Assembly (NCBI GenBank): GCA_937967645.1
Contig: CALBTT010000143.1
Coordinates: 1 to 7,571, forward strand
DNA from: an uncultured Zoogloea sp.
Lineage (GTDB): Bacteria > Pseudomonadota > Gammaproteobacteria > Burkholderiales > Rhodocyclaceae
Direction: 5' to 3'
Length of the DNA: 7,571 nt
Below the pieces are notes generated by a model. That model worked only from the letters and a program-made list of their open reading frames with translations, was not told the DNA's origin and ran no database searches. Below are positions 1 to 6,996 of this stretch, one piece after another; positions within the stretch are counted from its first letter, which is position 1, and each line of letters begins with the position of its first letter. Made by a program: the position numbers and the translations under genes.

Positions 1-48
1 CGAGATGGTGATTCGTGACTGGAGTTCAGACGTGTGCTCTTCCGATCT
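1..48. other. Untrimmed Illumina TruSeq adapter with index (artefact)
   Basis: Bases 1-6 are the end of the P7 arm (CGAGAT), 7-14 are an 8-base index (GGTGATTC), and 15-48 are the 34-base TruSeq index-adapter sequence ending in CTCTTCCGATCT. It is not biological sequence. Translating it gives the peptides MLFRS and SSDVCSSDL, which should be removed from any protein prediction. Genuine insert begins at 49. Confidence 0.98.
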
Positions 49-3024
49 TCGATCATCGTTTCCTACGTGGCCGTCATGGGCGCGGTCAACACCGCCAATG
101 ACGGCGAGGCGATGGGCAAGGCGTGGAGCACGGTCTGGACGCCCGTGCGGATCGTCGCGGGCGGTGCCGTACTGCTGCCATCCACCAGCGGCTACTCCTT
201 CATCCAGATGCTCGTGCTGATGATCTCGCTGTGGAGCATCGGCTTCGCCAACGGCATCTACAAGCTCGGTATGGGCATGGGTGTGCTCAAGCCGGACGGC
301 ATCGTCGCCACCTCCTACCAGACGGGCACCTACTTCGGATTGCGGGACTTCGGCAAGCAGTACCTCGCTGCGGCTTACTGCGCCCGCGCAGCCAACACCA
401 TCTACGCCGATGCGGCGGGCAACCCGATGGTGATGGCGAACTCGGCGCAGGCGGACAAGCAGGTCACAACCGGCTCTCGAATCGACTACACGTTCTTCAT
501 CAAGGATCGCAACGCCGCCACCAATCTCGGCGGCGGTGAGCCGATCTGCGGCACGGTGACGCTGACGGCCTACGCGCCGTCTGGAACCTACAGCGACACT
601 TCGGGCACGCAAGCGGCTCTCGATGGCATCCGCGCCAACTTGATGGCGCAGAAGCTCCAAGCTGCCACCGGGCTGATGCAGGACATCGACAACTGGGTTG
701 CCACGATGCCCAGCGACATCAATCAGCCGGGCTGGGACAACGTGCAGTCGTCTCAATTCAACTCCATCGTCAAGAACCGCGAGGATCAGGTGGTGGCCGC
801 CATCGCGAACCAGATGACGGCCAATGAAGGGTCGGTCAACACGGGTGTGACCGCCTTCGTCGATTCGATGACGAAGGAGGGCTGGGCAATGGCCGGTGGC
901 TGGTATCAGCGCGTCGGCCTGCTGCGCTCCAAGGTGAGCACGATCACCAGCGAGTCCGTTGGCAACGTGACCACACCTTCGCTGTCGGGCCTTCCGGCCG
1001 ATGCACGGTCGAGCTTGCTCAAGAGCAGTGTCACGACCGTGGCTGAAACCATTTCCAAGAAGTCCGAGCAGGCGGGCAACGGCTACGACGCCTCGACCTC
1101 GGTGAAGCCGGAGGACTTGGCGAGCATGTTGCCCAAGGATGGCTCCTCCGATGTGAATGTCGGCGCGCTCGATGCGGACATGAGCACCAAGGTCACGTAC
1201 TTCATGAACGGCCTGATGCAGAAGTCCACCGATCTCGTGATCGGTAGCGGGCCGGGGGTCGATTCCATCTCCCGCATGAAGCTCGCGGGCGATCTGTTGG
1301 CCTCGTACCAAGCCATGCTCTGGGCTGCTGATGTTGGCATCAAGACGGCCATCACAGCTACCCGTGTTGTAGTCGGTGCGGTCGGTGGCGTCGAGGTGCT
1401 GGGCAACAAGGCCGACTTCCGTGGCGTCACCGATCCGCTCTGGGACTGGATCATGGCAGTGCCCGTCCCGATCCTCGCGAAGATCGCGTCCTACGTTGGC
1501 TTTTTGGCCTTCTACTTCGGTGTGCTGATCCCCAGCCTTCCGTACACGCTATTCATGATTACGGTTGTGGGATGGGTGCTTGGAGTTGTTCAAACCATCA
1601 TCGCCGCGCCGCTGTGGGCGATCATGCACATGCGGCCAAGTCAAACCTTCGTTGGCTCGGAGGCGCAAGGCTACCTGCTGTTGATGGCCCTCTTTGTGCG
1701 CCCTGCCTTGGCTGTGATCGGCTTGTTCGCGGCAATGCTCATTGCTGACCCTATCGTGGACTACATCGCCAAGGCGTTCTTCGCCATGCGTGGCGATGTT
1801 GCGTCCTCTACCGGCTGGGTCGGTGTGCTTGCACAGTTCACACAGTTCTTCTGGTGGTTCACGGCGTTCGGCGCATTGTTGTGGCCGGTGTTGTTCATGG
1901 TGTTTGGCCTGCCACAAATGCTGCCAGATCGTGTCTTGGCATGGCTGAACGTGGGCGTACATGATCTCGGATCGTCGAATGCCAGCGGCGCAATGCAGGG
2001 TCGGCTTATCAGCGAGGGCCAGCAGGCGAAGCTGGGCGGCCCCGGTGGTGGCGGACAACCCGGAGGCGGGCAGGGCGGCCCCGGTGGTGGCCCTCGCCGC
2101 CTCGGCGGTGGTGGCGGGTTTGCTGGTGGTGATGGCGGTAGCCCGCGCACGGCTGGCCGTGGCGCACAGCCGATCAACGCCAACCACCAAGGCGTCGCCC
2201 CTGTTGTCAATGAGATGGGAAACCCGCCAGCCGCACCTAGCGGTGGCGGCGTAGGTGGCGGCCAGCCGGGCGACGGCCCGCGACGTGGCGTCGTGGGCAC
2301 CGCTCTCGCAGCGGGCGCTCGCGGCCAGTTTGGCACCCGCCTCGCCGAAGGCATGGGTGTCGCCCTTGGGCGCGCTGTGACCGATACCGGCTACGCGGTC
2401 AAGGACGCTGCTGCGGAGGGCGCAGGCGGCTTCGCTGGCCGCCTCAAGGACAACATGAAGGATGCCGTCGTCACGGCCGGTTCTGAGGGCGCTGCGGCCT
2501 TCCGCGAAGGCGCGGATTCCCGCATCTCCAACTTCAAGGCCGGTGTGGCGCTGCGCAGTGCGCTCCAAGGCGCTCCCGCAGCCGCTGGGGCCGCAGCGCT
2601 GGCAATGGCTGCTGCTGGCCCTGCGCAAGCATCTGCACCCACAATGGATGCGCCTGTGGCGCAGTCCGCAAGCGCTGATGGCCTCGTGAGTGCTTCATCG
2701 TCGGGTGGCTTTGCTGGTGGTGATGGTGGCACCGTGGATGCCGGAGGTGGTGCAGCCAGTGCTTCGCCGGACGCTCCCGGTGCAGGCCCGGTGAATGCAG
2801 GCGGCTCCGTGCCGGGTGTTGTCGATATGTCGCTTGGCTCGTCTGCTGATGCGGGCGCATCCGAGGCGCTCCTTCGCCAAGGCGGCGGAAGCGATGGTGG
2901 ATTCGTTGGCGGGGACGCTGCCAGCGAGCCGGTGATCGACGACGCCACGGCGGTTCTTGCCCAGTCGTCGGTTCAGGCACCGACTCCCGACATCGACATC
3001 CCGCAGTCCTTGGATGAAGGCTGA
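49..3024 (+). CDS. traY: DotA/TraY-family conjugal transfer membrane protein, N-terminus missing
   Basis: This is a polytopic inner-membrane component of an I-type (Dot/Icm or IncI-like) type IV secretion system, used for conjugative DNA transfer. 991 codons remain; the apparent start upstream is adapter and the true N-terminus lies off the contig. Counting from base 49, residues 31-69 hold the W-T-P-V-R-I-V-x-G-G core and the first clear membrane helix (FIQMLVLMISLWSIGFANG). Residues about 80-420 form a large, probably periplasmic domain. Hydrophobic helices cluster at about 474-526, 541-570 and 597-625, including the family-like GYLLLMALFVRPALAVIGL stretch. From about residue 663 the protein becomes a Gly-, then Ala-, Ser- and Pro-rich tail to the end. 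Legionella DotA is about 1048 residues and R64 TraY about 745, so the size is at the long end. It ends 23 bases before a strong terminator. Family assignment rests on motif recognition; the symbol is by analogy with IncI plasmids. Confidence 0.88.
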   Translation, partial: SIIVSYVAVMGAVNTANDGEAMGKAWSTVWTPVRIVAGGAVLLPSTSGYSFIQMLVLMISLWSIGFANGIYKLGMGMGVLKPDGIVATSYQTGTYFGLRDFGKQYLAAAYCARAANTIYADAAGNPMVMANSAQADKQVTTGSRIDYTFFIKDRNAATNLGGGEPICGTVTLTAYAPSGTYSDTSGTQAALDGIRANLMAQKLQAATGLMQDIDNWVATMPSDINQPGWDNVQSSQFNSIVKNREDQVVAAIANQMTANEGSVNTGVTAFVDSMTKEGWAMAGGWYQRVGLLRSKVSTITSESVGNVTTPSLSGLPADARSSLLKSSVTTVAETISKKSEQAGNGYDASTSVKPEDLASMLPKDGSSDVNVGALDADMSTKVTYFMNGLMQKSTDLVIGSGPGVDSISRMKLAGDLLASYQAMLWAADVGIKTAITATRVVVGAVGGVEVLGNKADFRGVTDPLWDWIMAVPVPILAKIASYVGFLAFYFGVLIPSLPYTLFMITVVGWVLGVVQTIIAAPLWAIMHMRPSQTFVGSEAQGYLLLMALFVRPALAVIGLFAAMLIADPIVDYIAKAFFAMRGDVASSTGWVGVLAQFTQFFWWFTAFGALLWPVLFMVFGLPQMLPDRVLAWLNVGVHDLGSSNASGAMQGRLISEGQQAKLGGPGGGGQPGGGQGGPGGGPRRLGGGGGFAGGDGGSPRTAGRGAQPINANHQGVAPVVNEMGNPPAAPSGGGVGGGQPGDGPRRGVVGTALAAGARGQFGTRLAEGMGVALGRAVTDTGYAVKDAAAEGAGGFAGRLKDNMKDAVVTAGSEGAAAFREGADSRISNFKAGVALRSALQGAPAAAGAAALAMAAAGPAQASAPTMDAPVAQSASADGLVSASSSGGFAGGDGGTVDAGGGAASASPDAPGAGPVNAGGSVPGVVDMSLGSSADAGASEALLRQGGGSDGGFVGGDAASEPVIDDATAVLAQSSVQAPTPDIDIPQSLDEG
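2113..2922 (+). repeat. Three dispersed copies of a GGF(A/V)GGD motif in the traY tail
   Basis: Within the low-complexity tail the nine-residue motif GGFAGGDGG is encoded at 2113-2139 and again at 2704-2730, with a diverged copy GGFVGGDAA at 2896-2922. The first two share an exact 17-base stretch (TTTGCTGGTGGTGATGG at 2119-2135 and 2710-2726). All three are in the traY frame, and the third uses different codons, which favours protein-level conservation over simple DNA slippage. Function is unknown. Confidence 0.8.
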
Positions 3025-3047
3025 CGCCTTCTCCTGACAGAAGCAAA

Positions 3048-3076
3048 GAGAAAGGGGCCTCGCGGCCCCTTTTCTC
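3048..3076. terminator. Bidirectional Rho-independent terminator between convergent genes
   Basis: GAGAAAGGGGCC (3048-3059) pairs with GGCCCCTTTTCTC (3064-3076) around a TCGC loop, with one extra T on the 3' arm. The stem is GC-rich next to the loop and flanked by an A-run on the left and a T-run on the right, so it can work in both directions. It lies 23 bases after the traY stop and 14 bases after the stop of the minus-strand toxin gene, insulating two converging transcripts. Confidence 0.92.
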
Positions 3077-3090
3077 ATGGTGCGCCCTGT

Positions 3091-3759
3091 TCAGGGTGAC
3101 GGCGTGTTGTCGTTGGCGTGGTCGTGGTCATGCTCGTCGTCGTGCGACGGCTCACGGCCATGCGGAAGCGTCTCGACGATCACTTGTGCCCAGTCATGGA
3201 TCGCCTCGTAGACCTTCACGATCTCGCCTTCGACGGTGCGGAAAAGCAGCTTGGGTTCGTCGCCGTCCACCGAGTTGTCGTAGATGTAGGCGCGATCCGC
3301 GAAGGCCGCCGCAGCGGCGCAGTTCGCGATGGACTTGGAGTACCGGGAGATGATCTTGGGGATGGGGACATCGTGGCCGCCCTCCATGACGCGCTGCGTC
3401 ACACGGGCCGCGTTGATGGAGGGGTGATCTGTGCCCACGAAGAAGAGCCGGATGAAGTAGCCCTCATCCTTGGCCCGCTTGATGAAGTCGATCTTGTCGG
3501 ATGCGGACAGGACGCTCTCGAAGGCCATGCTCTCGCGCAGTTTCAGGCAGCGCTCGCGCTCGGCCTCGGCGTGCTTGGCTGCTGCCATCACGGCGTCGTG
3601 GGAGTTCCAGTCGCCGTAGACATCGCGGGCGATGTTGTCAGGGTTGATGTAGGTGCAGCCCTCGATCCACTTGTGCTGCAACACCTTGGTGGTGAGGGAG
3701 GTCTTGCCGGAGCCGTTCGGCCCGGCGACGACGATCAGGGTAGGGCGCTGACCCGTCAT
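3091..3759 (-). CDS. Zeta-toxin-like P-loop kinase (COG4185 type)
   Basis: A 222-residue P-loop protein of the zeta-toxin/COG4185 group. Characterised zeta toxins phosphorylate UDP-N-acetylglucosamine and block cell-wall synthesis; whether this one does is inference. Visible motifs: Walker A GPNGSGKTS at residues 13-21 after a hydrophobic beta strand (TLIVVA); INPDN at 38-42, whose Asp41 matches the position of the catalytic Asp of zeta toxins; FES at 80-82; RVMEGGHDVP at 123-132; and RYSKS at 139-143. The GGHDVP-RY signature is typical of the COG4185 branch. The C-terminus carries a His/Asp-rich run. The start overlaps the stop of the upstream small gene as ATGA, and no Shine-Dalgarno is visible before it, so translation is probably coupled to that gene, as in many toxin-antitoxin pairs. 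It is the last gene of the unit, followed by the terminator at 3048-3076. It could alternatively be a non-toxic kinase. Confidence 0.87.
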   Translation of the reverse strand: MTGQRPTLIVVAGPNGSGKTSLTTKVLQHKWIEGCTYINPDNIARDVYGDWNSHDAVMAAAKHAEAERERCLKLRESMAFESVLSASDKIDFIKRAKDEGYFIRLFFVGTDHPSINAARVTQRVMEGGHDVPIPKIISRYSKSIANCAAAAAFADRAYIYDNSVDGDEPKLLFRTVEGEIVKVYEAIHDWAQVIVETLPHGREPSHDDEHDHDHANDNTPSP

Positions 3760-3962
3760 GCGGCCGTAGCGACCGCACGCTGGGCAGACAGGTGGTAGCG
3801 CGAGCGCACCTCGGCCGCCTGCTTGTGCAGGGTGTGCATCAGGGCGGTGTTGGCGACCGTGGCCTTGGCGCGGGCCTCGGCCGCTACGCTTTGCATCAGG
3901 GTTTCAAGCTGCTCGTCGGAGGGTTCCCGCGAGCAGTCCAGCAGATTGACCTTGGTACTCAT
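3756..3962 (-). CDS. Small protein, putative antitoxin of the zeta-like toxin
   Basis: 68 residues beginning MSTKVNLLDCSREPSDEQLE, mostly predicted helical, with an Ala-rich middle (residues 26-41) and a basic C-terminal part. The ATG at 3962 is chosen because AAAGGAG lies seven bases upstream (complement of 3970-3976); a longer reading from 3998 would run into the preceding gene and has no better site. Its TGA overlaps the toxin ATG by four bases (ATGA), and 13 bases separate it from the preceding gene. The antitoxin role is inferred from size, position and coupling only. I do not recognise the sequence, and it does not resemble the classical epsilon antitoxin by eye. Confidence 0.72.
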   Translation of the reverse strand: MSTKVNLLDCSREPSDEQLETLMQSVAAEARAKATVANTALMHTLHKQAAEVRSRYHLSAQRAVATAA

Positions 3963-3975
3963 GGTCGGACTCCTT

Positions 3976-4803
3976 TCACATGCCGAGGGAGTGTTCATCC
4001 TCGGGTTGGTGGGTGGGTTCGGCCTGCATCTGCTCCATCATCCGCTCGCGGATGGCCTGCGGAGCATTCGCCGCCACGTTACTCAGCATGTCGAGTATGA
4101 ATTTCTGGGTCTTGGGCAGCGTCTTGGCGAACGACTCGTCCTTGTCCGGGGCCACCTTGATGGCACCCTTCGCCAGCGCGTTGCTCACCGACTCGCCGTA
4201 CTTCTGGGCGAACATCTCTCGCACCTGCTTGGCCTGCGAGCCGTTGCCGATGGTGAGTTCTTCCAGCGTCGAGCGCACGGCGTTCATGAACACCATGCTG
4301 CGGTTGTACTGCCAGACCTGATCGCTGTATTCCTGACTGCGGGTCTTGTACTTCTCGTCCAGTTGCGCGACCTCGCTTTGCAGGCGCTCGTTGGCTTCCT
4401 TGAGCGCCGTCACGACATCACGCAGACCCTTGTTCGACTTCACGAGGTTGGCGTTCTCACGCTCCATCTCGTCGAGGCGGGCCGTCAACTGGTCGATCAA
4501 CCCCCGCTGCTCTTGGAGTTGCTTCGCCATCGTCTCCTTGTCGGCGACGTGTTGACGGGTGAACTCCATCTGCTTGAGGATTTCTTCATTGGCACGGGCA
4601 ATCGCGGCGTTCCAGCCTTCCTGATAGCCCGTCTGATGACCTTCCGTGAAGCCCTCGTTGTAGCCATCCGAATGCCCGGCGTTGTACCCGGCCTGCTGGC
4701 CCTTCTGGAAGCCCGCCTGCTGGCCGATGCGCTCACCCTCGTCCCGCCCCTCCATGTGGGCAAGAACCTTCGGATCGAAGTATTGGGGGATGTCATTCGG
4801 CAT
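3976..4803 (-). CDS. GX3-repeat and coiled-coil protein of unknown function
   Basis: 275 residues, not recognised as a named family. The N-terminal part has glycine at residues 19, 23, 27, 31, 35, 39, 43, 47, 51, 55, 59 and 63, twelve in strict four-residue spacing. From about residue 23 it looks like eight-residue units such as GFQKGQQA, GYNAGHSD, GYNEGFTE and GHQTGYQE, with aromatic residues after many glycines and Trp64 closing the run. Residues about 66-165 form a long charged coiled coil (for example QLTARLDEMERENANL). The rest is a helical C-terminal domain of unknown type. No signal peptide or membrane segment is seen. The ATG at 4803 is chosen because TTGGAGG lies just upstream with six-base spacing; a TTG four codons earlier is part of that site. 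GX3 runs occur in FliH/YscL-type stator proteins and in Yae1/Lto1 adaptor proteins, where they form packed helices; homology is not claimed. It is the first gene of the toxin unit, directly behind a strong promoter. Confidence 0.85.
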   Translation of the reverse strand: MPNDIPQYFDPKVLAHMEGRDEGERIGQQAGFQKGQQAGYNAGHSDGYNEGFTEGHQTGYQEGWNAAIARANEEILKQMEFTRQHVADKETMAKQLQEQRGLIDQLTARLDEMERENANLVKSNKGLRDVVTALKEANERLQSEVAQLDEKYKTRSQEYSDQVWQYNRSMVFMNAVRSTLEELTIGNGSQAKQVREMFAQKYGESVSNALAKGAIKVAPDKDESFAKTLPKTQKFILDMLSNVAANAPQAIRERMMEQMQAEPTHQPEDEHSLGM

Positions 4804-4845
4804 AGCGGCCTCCAAGCAAAAGTGGGACTAAGCCCAGTTGATTCC

Positions 4846-4874
4846 AATATACGGCTTCGCCAACAATGTGTCAA
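4846..4874 (-). promoter_or_regulatory. Sigma-70 promoter of the coiled-coil/antitoxin/toxin unit
   Basis: On the minus strand the -35 box TTGACA (complement of 4869-4874) and the -10 box TATATT (complement of 4846-4851) are separated by exactly 17 bases. Transcription would start near 4839, giving a leader of about 36 bases before the ATG at 4803. The six-of-six -35 and five-of-six -10 make it the best promoter in the window. Confidence 0.8.
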
Positions 4875-4881
4875 GCATTGT
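4863..4881. promoter_or_regulatory. Inverted repeat over the -35 box, candidate operator
   Basis: ACAATG (4863-4868) and CATTGT (4876-4881) form a six-base inverted repeat with a seven-base centre that contains the -35 hexamer. A second, weaker one (CACT 4886-4889, AGTG 4899-4902) lies just upstream. A repressor bound here would block the polymerase, fitting an autoregulated toxin operon. The binding protein is unknown. Confidence 0.5.
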
Positions 4882-4908
4882 GTGGCACTGTGTTAATAAG
4901 TGTGCTAA

Positions 4909-5532
4909 TCAATGTGACGTTTTCTGCTGGATCGCGCTGCTTGCGGCAGCGCTGGGCAGGCCAAAGACCTGCATCCGTTCCAGCGCAACAGCCACCCAGT
5001 CGCCGAAGCGCTCATCCAGCGTGATCGAGCGCATCGTCAGCGACGGAACCATGTGATCCTCGCTCCCGCCGACGTAGAACGCAGCGAACCACTCCGGGAT
5101 CAGGTGGCGCACGTCGTCGTGCGTCTCGACCGAAAAGGGCAGAGCCAGCACACCGGCCATGCCGCGCACGGTGTCGCTGCGGATGCCGCCTGCGACCCAG
5201 TACGCGATCAGGTCAAGCTCGCCAGCCTGCACCGGCAGCAGGGCCGTCAGCTTGCCAGCAGGCTCGTCGTAGAAGATGGCCGGGGCCAGCAGCACGTCCG
5301 CGCTGCTCAGGGACACCGCATGGACGGGCAGCTTGTCCAGATAGTGCGAGAGCAGGGTGTACATCTCGAACGCAGCAGGGATGTCCTGCTGCACGTTCGG
5401 ATTGCTCTTCGCCATGACGGCGACGAAGCCGCCGCCGCTGTCCTCGATCACGTCACCGCTGATCGCGGCCTGCACCAGATCGGCGATCTCGGTGCGGTGC
5501 CGGGCAGCGTCTTTGTTCTCAGGGTAGGTCAT
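4909..5532 (-). CDS. Hypothetical acidic protein, second gene of a two-gene operon
   Basis: 207 residues starting MTYPENKDAARH. I do not recognise a family. The sequence has the balanced composition of a soluble cytoplasmic protein, with a hydrophobic mixed helix/strand core (AVSLSSADVLLAPAIFYDE, then LTALLPVQAGELDLIAYWVAGG), no cysteines, no signal peptide and no obvious membrane helix. The ATG at 5532 is preferred because TGAGG lies six bases upstream. A GTG at 5544 would add four residues and overlap the previous stop as GTGA, but has no visible Shine-Dalgarno. It follows the 480-residue gene by 8 bases, so the two are almost certainly co-transcribed. No clear terminator follows it, so read-through into the toxin unit is possible. 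Confidence 0.8.
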   Translation of the reverse strand: MTYPENKDAARHRTEIADLVQAAISGDVIEDSGGGFVAVMAKSNPNVQQDIPAAFEMYTLLSHYLDKLPVHAVSLSSADVLLAPAIFYDEPAGKLTALLPVQAGELDLIAYWVAGGIRSDTVRGMAGVLALPFSVETHDDVRHLIPEWFAAFYVGGSEDHMVPSLTMRSITLDERFGDWVAVALERMQVFGLPSAAASSAIQQKTSH

Positions 5533-5540
5533 CGTGGGCC

Positions 5541-6983
5541 TCACGGGGCAAAGTCATAGTCATCATCGCGCTCGGCGGCCGGTTCTTGAGCCTGCGGTTC
5601 TTCCGGCTCGGCGAAGCCGATCACCGCCTCGGCACGATGGTATTGGCCCAGCAGTTCATCGCCGTCCTCGACGTGACGGGCGGCTGCATCCTTGTCGCCT
5701 GCGCTGAGAGCGGCGATTCGGGCCAGATTGTTCTCGTGCAGGTCAGCGTAGACGGCCAGTGCCCGGTTGACCGGGTGGGCGGCCTCGATGGCAAGGCCAT
5801 TCCGAGGGTCTTGCAGCAGCGATGCTGCGGCCACCGCCTTCCGGTACACCGGGTCGTTCGCGAGGGCCACCAGTTCGCGTTGCGTGGCCTCGTGGTCATC
5901 CCGCTGGTGGGCCAGCACGTAGTCGCGCTGGCTTGCAGCCGTGAACTCCTGAATGGCGTCCAGCACCTTGGCCGGGCCGACCGGCAGGGTGGCGCAGAAG
6001 TCGCCAGCCTTGAAGGCTTTGTCCAGCCATTCACGGTTCGGGTTCGGCTGCGCCTCTTCGTGCCGGATCAGGTCGTGGAGCACCTGCACCGGCTCGCGAA
6101 GCAGGCCAAGCCGCTTGTCCTTGAACCAGTCCCAGTCCTCGCGGGACACCGACTCCATCTGCCCGGCGCGTTCGGCCTGCTCGGCAGGGTAGCCGCGCTC
6201 GTCTCGCAGGTAGGTGGTCAACTGCTCGGCCGTCAGGGGTTCGAGGCGGGCCTTGCCGCCGTGCTCGAACCAGCGGTAGAACTCCGGCTCATCTGTGGTG
6301 AAGCTGTGCAGGTCGGGCCGCTGTGCCCACGACGACAGCGCTTCATAGCGCTCGATGTCGTTCTCGTCGGTCAGCGGCTTGCGGCCGGTGGCCGCCATCA
6401 TCACGGCATTGAGCCGCTTGTCGAAGTCCCAGTCCACCACGGCCGAATACCCGGCGCGGGCGGCGATCACGGCATCGACCACCCGCTGACTCTGCTCGAT
6501 GGCCTCCGCGATCTGATGTGTGTCCGGGATCAGCCCGCCGTGTCGCGACAGGTTCTCATGAGCGAACAAGGCCCGCAGTTGCTCTGGGGCCTTGTCCTCG
6601 GGGATCACTGCGCCTTCCTTCGGGTAGCGGCCGTCTGGCCGCGTGTGGAAGGCAATGCTCGGTTCGCCGCCTTCTACCGCCCAAGGCGTGAAGTACAGGC
6701 GGCCGTACTGGGTGTGGTCGTAGGCCATGTAGTACGGCTCGCGGTCATAGCGCCGACGCTCTTCCCAGAGCTTGCGGCCCAGTTCGACGCCTACCGCGTC
6801 CATGAGCTTCCACGAGTCCTCTGAGGTGCTTTCGAGGCGCATCTGCGGCCCGTCTTGGACGGCCACGCACAGGAAGCCATTGTCGCGAACGGCACCGCCA
6901 CGGTAGGCGGGCCGGTTCGGCTCGATCCAAGCATCCACAGAGCGAAAGTGGGCCGTCTCGTGTTGTCCGAGAGAGATTTTCAA
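5541..6983 (-). CDS. Hypothetical 480-residue protein with TTG start
   Basis: 480 residues of unrecognised function. The N-terminal half is rich in aromatic and charged residues (RRRYDREPYYMAYDHTQYG) and looks beta-rich, with 'LYFTPWAVEGGEPSIAFHTR' as a clear strand pair. The second half is helical and charged, with several Trp-containing segments (REDWDWFKDKRLGLL). The C-terminus is an acidic tail ending DDDYDFAP. No catalytic motif, P-loop, zinc site, signal peptide or membrane segment is evident. The start is read as TTG at 6983 because TAGGAGG lies six bases upstream; an upstream in-frame start at 7040 has no such site and would translate AT-rich intergenic DNA. A long opposite-strand frame (5586-6824) is judged a GC-driven shadow. 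It is probably a plasmid or element accessory protein; nothing in the neighbours fixes the role. Confidence 0.82.
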   Translation of the reverse strand: MKISLGQHETAHFRSVDAWIEPNRPAYRGGAVRDNGFLCVAVQDGPQMRLESTSEDSWKLMDAVGVELGRKLWEERRRYDREPYYMAYDHTQYGRLYFTPWAVEGGEPSIAFHTRPDGRYPKEGAVIPEDKAPEQLRALFAHENLSRHGGLIPDTHQIAEAIEQSQRVVDAVIAARAGYSAVVDWDFDKRLNAVMMAATGRKPLTDENDIERYEALSSWAQRPDLHSFTTDEPEFYRWFEHGGKARLEPLTAEQLTTYLRDERGYPAEQAERAGQMESVSREDWDWFKDKRLGLLREPVQVLHDLIRHEEAQPNPNREWLDKAFKAGDFCATLPVGPAKVLDAIQEFTAASQRDYVLAHQRDDHEATQRELVALANDPVYRKAVAAASLLQDPRNGLAIEAAHPVNRALAVYADLHENNLARIAALSAGDKDAAARHVEDGDELLGQYHRAEAVIGFAEPEEPQAQEPAAERDDDYDFAP

Positions 6984-6989
6984 GGCCGT

Positions 6990-6996
6990 CCTCCTA
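6990..6996 (-). promoter_or_regulatory. Ribosome-binding site deciding a TTG start
   Basis: The minus strand reads TAGGAGG, then ACGGCC, then TTG at 6983. This is a near-perfect Shine-Dalgarno at ideal six-base spacing before a non-ATG codon, and it shortens the protein by 19 residues compared with the longest open frame. Confidence 0.85.

Noticed and set aside
5..220. Plus-strand 71-codon frame containing SSDVCSSDL
   Set aside because: Its start is adapter and the rest is an out-of-frame reading of traY.
1549..2628. 359-codon minus-strand frame opposite traY
   Set aside because: It is rich in Ala, Arg, His and Ser with no start signal. The plus strand encodes recognisable membrane helices over the same bases; GC-rich DNA commonly gives such shadows.
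3118..3798. 226-codon plus-strand frame opposite the toxin and antitoxin
   Set aside because: It is the complement of a clear P-loop kinase and has no ribosome-binding site.
4615..4749. CRISPR-like or iteron array from the periodic sequence in the coiled-coil gene
   Set aside because: The period is 12 or 24 bases, in frame, imperfect at DNA level and regular only at glycine codons, so it is a protein repeat.
3823..4896. 357-codon plus-strand frame opposite the coiled-coil gene
   Set aside because: It mirrors the coiled-coil gene and would read through that gene's promoter. Its Leu/Val/His/Arg-rich composition is typical of antisense shadows.
5586..6824. 412-codon plus-strand frame opposite the 480-residue gene
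   Set aside because: It has no start signal, while the minus strand has TAGGAGG at ideal spacing and balanced protein composition.
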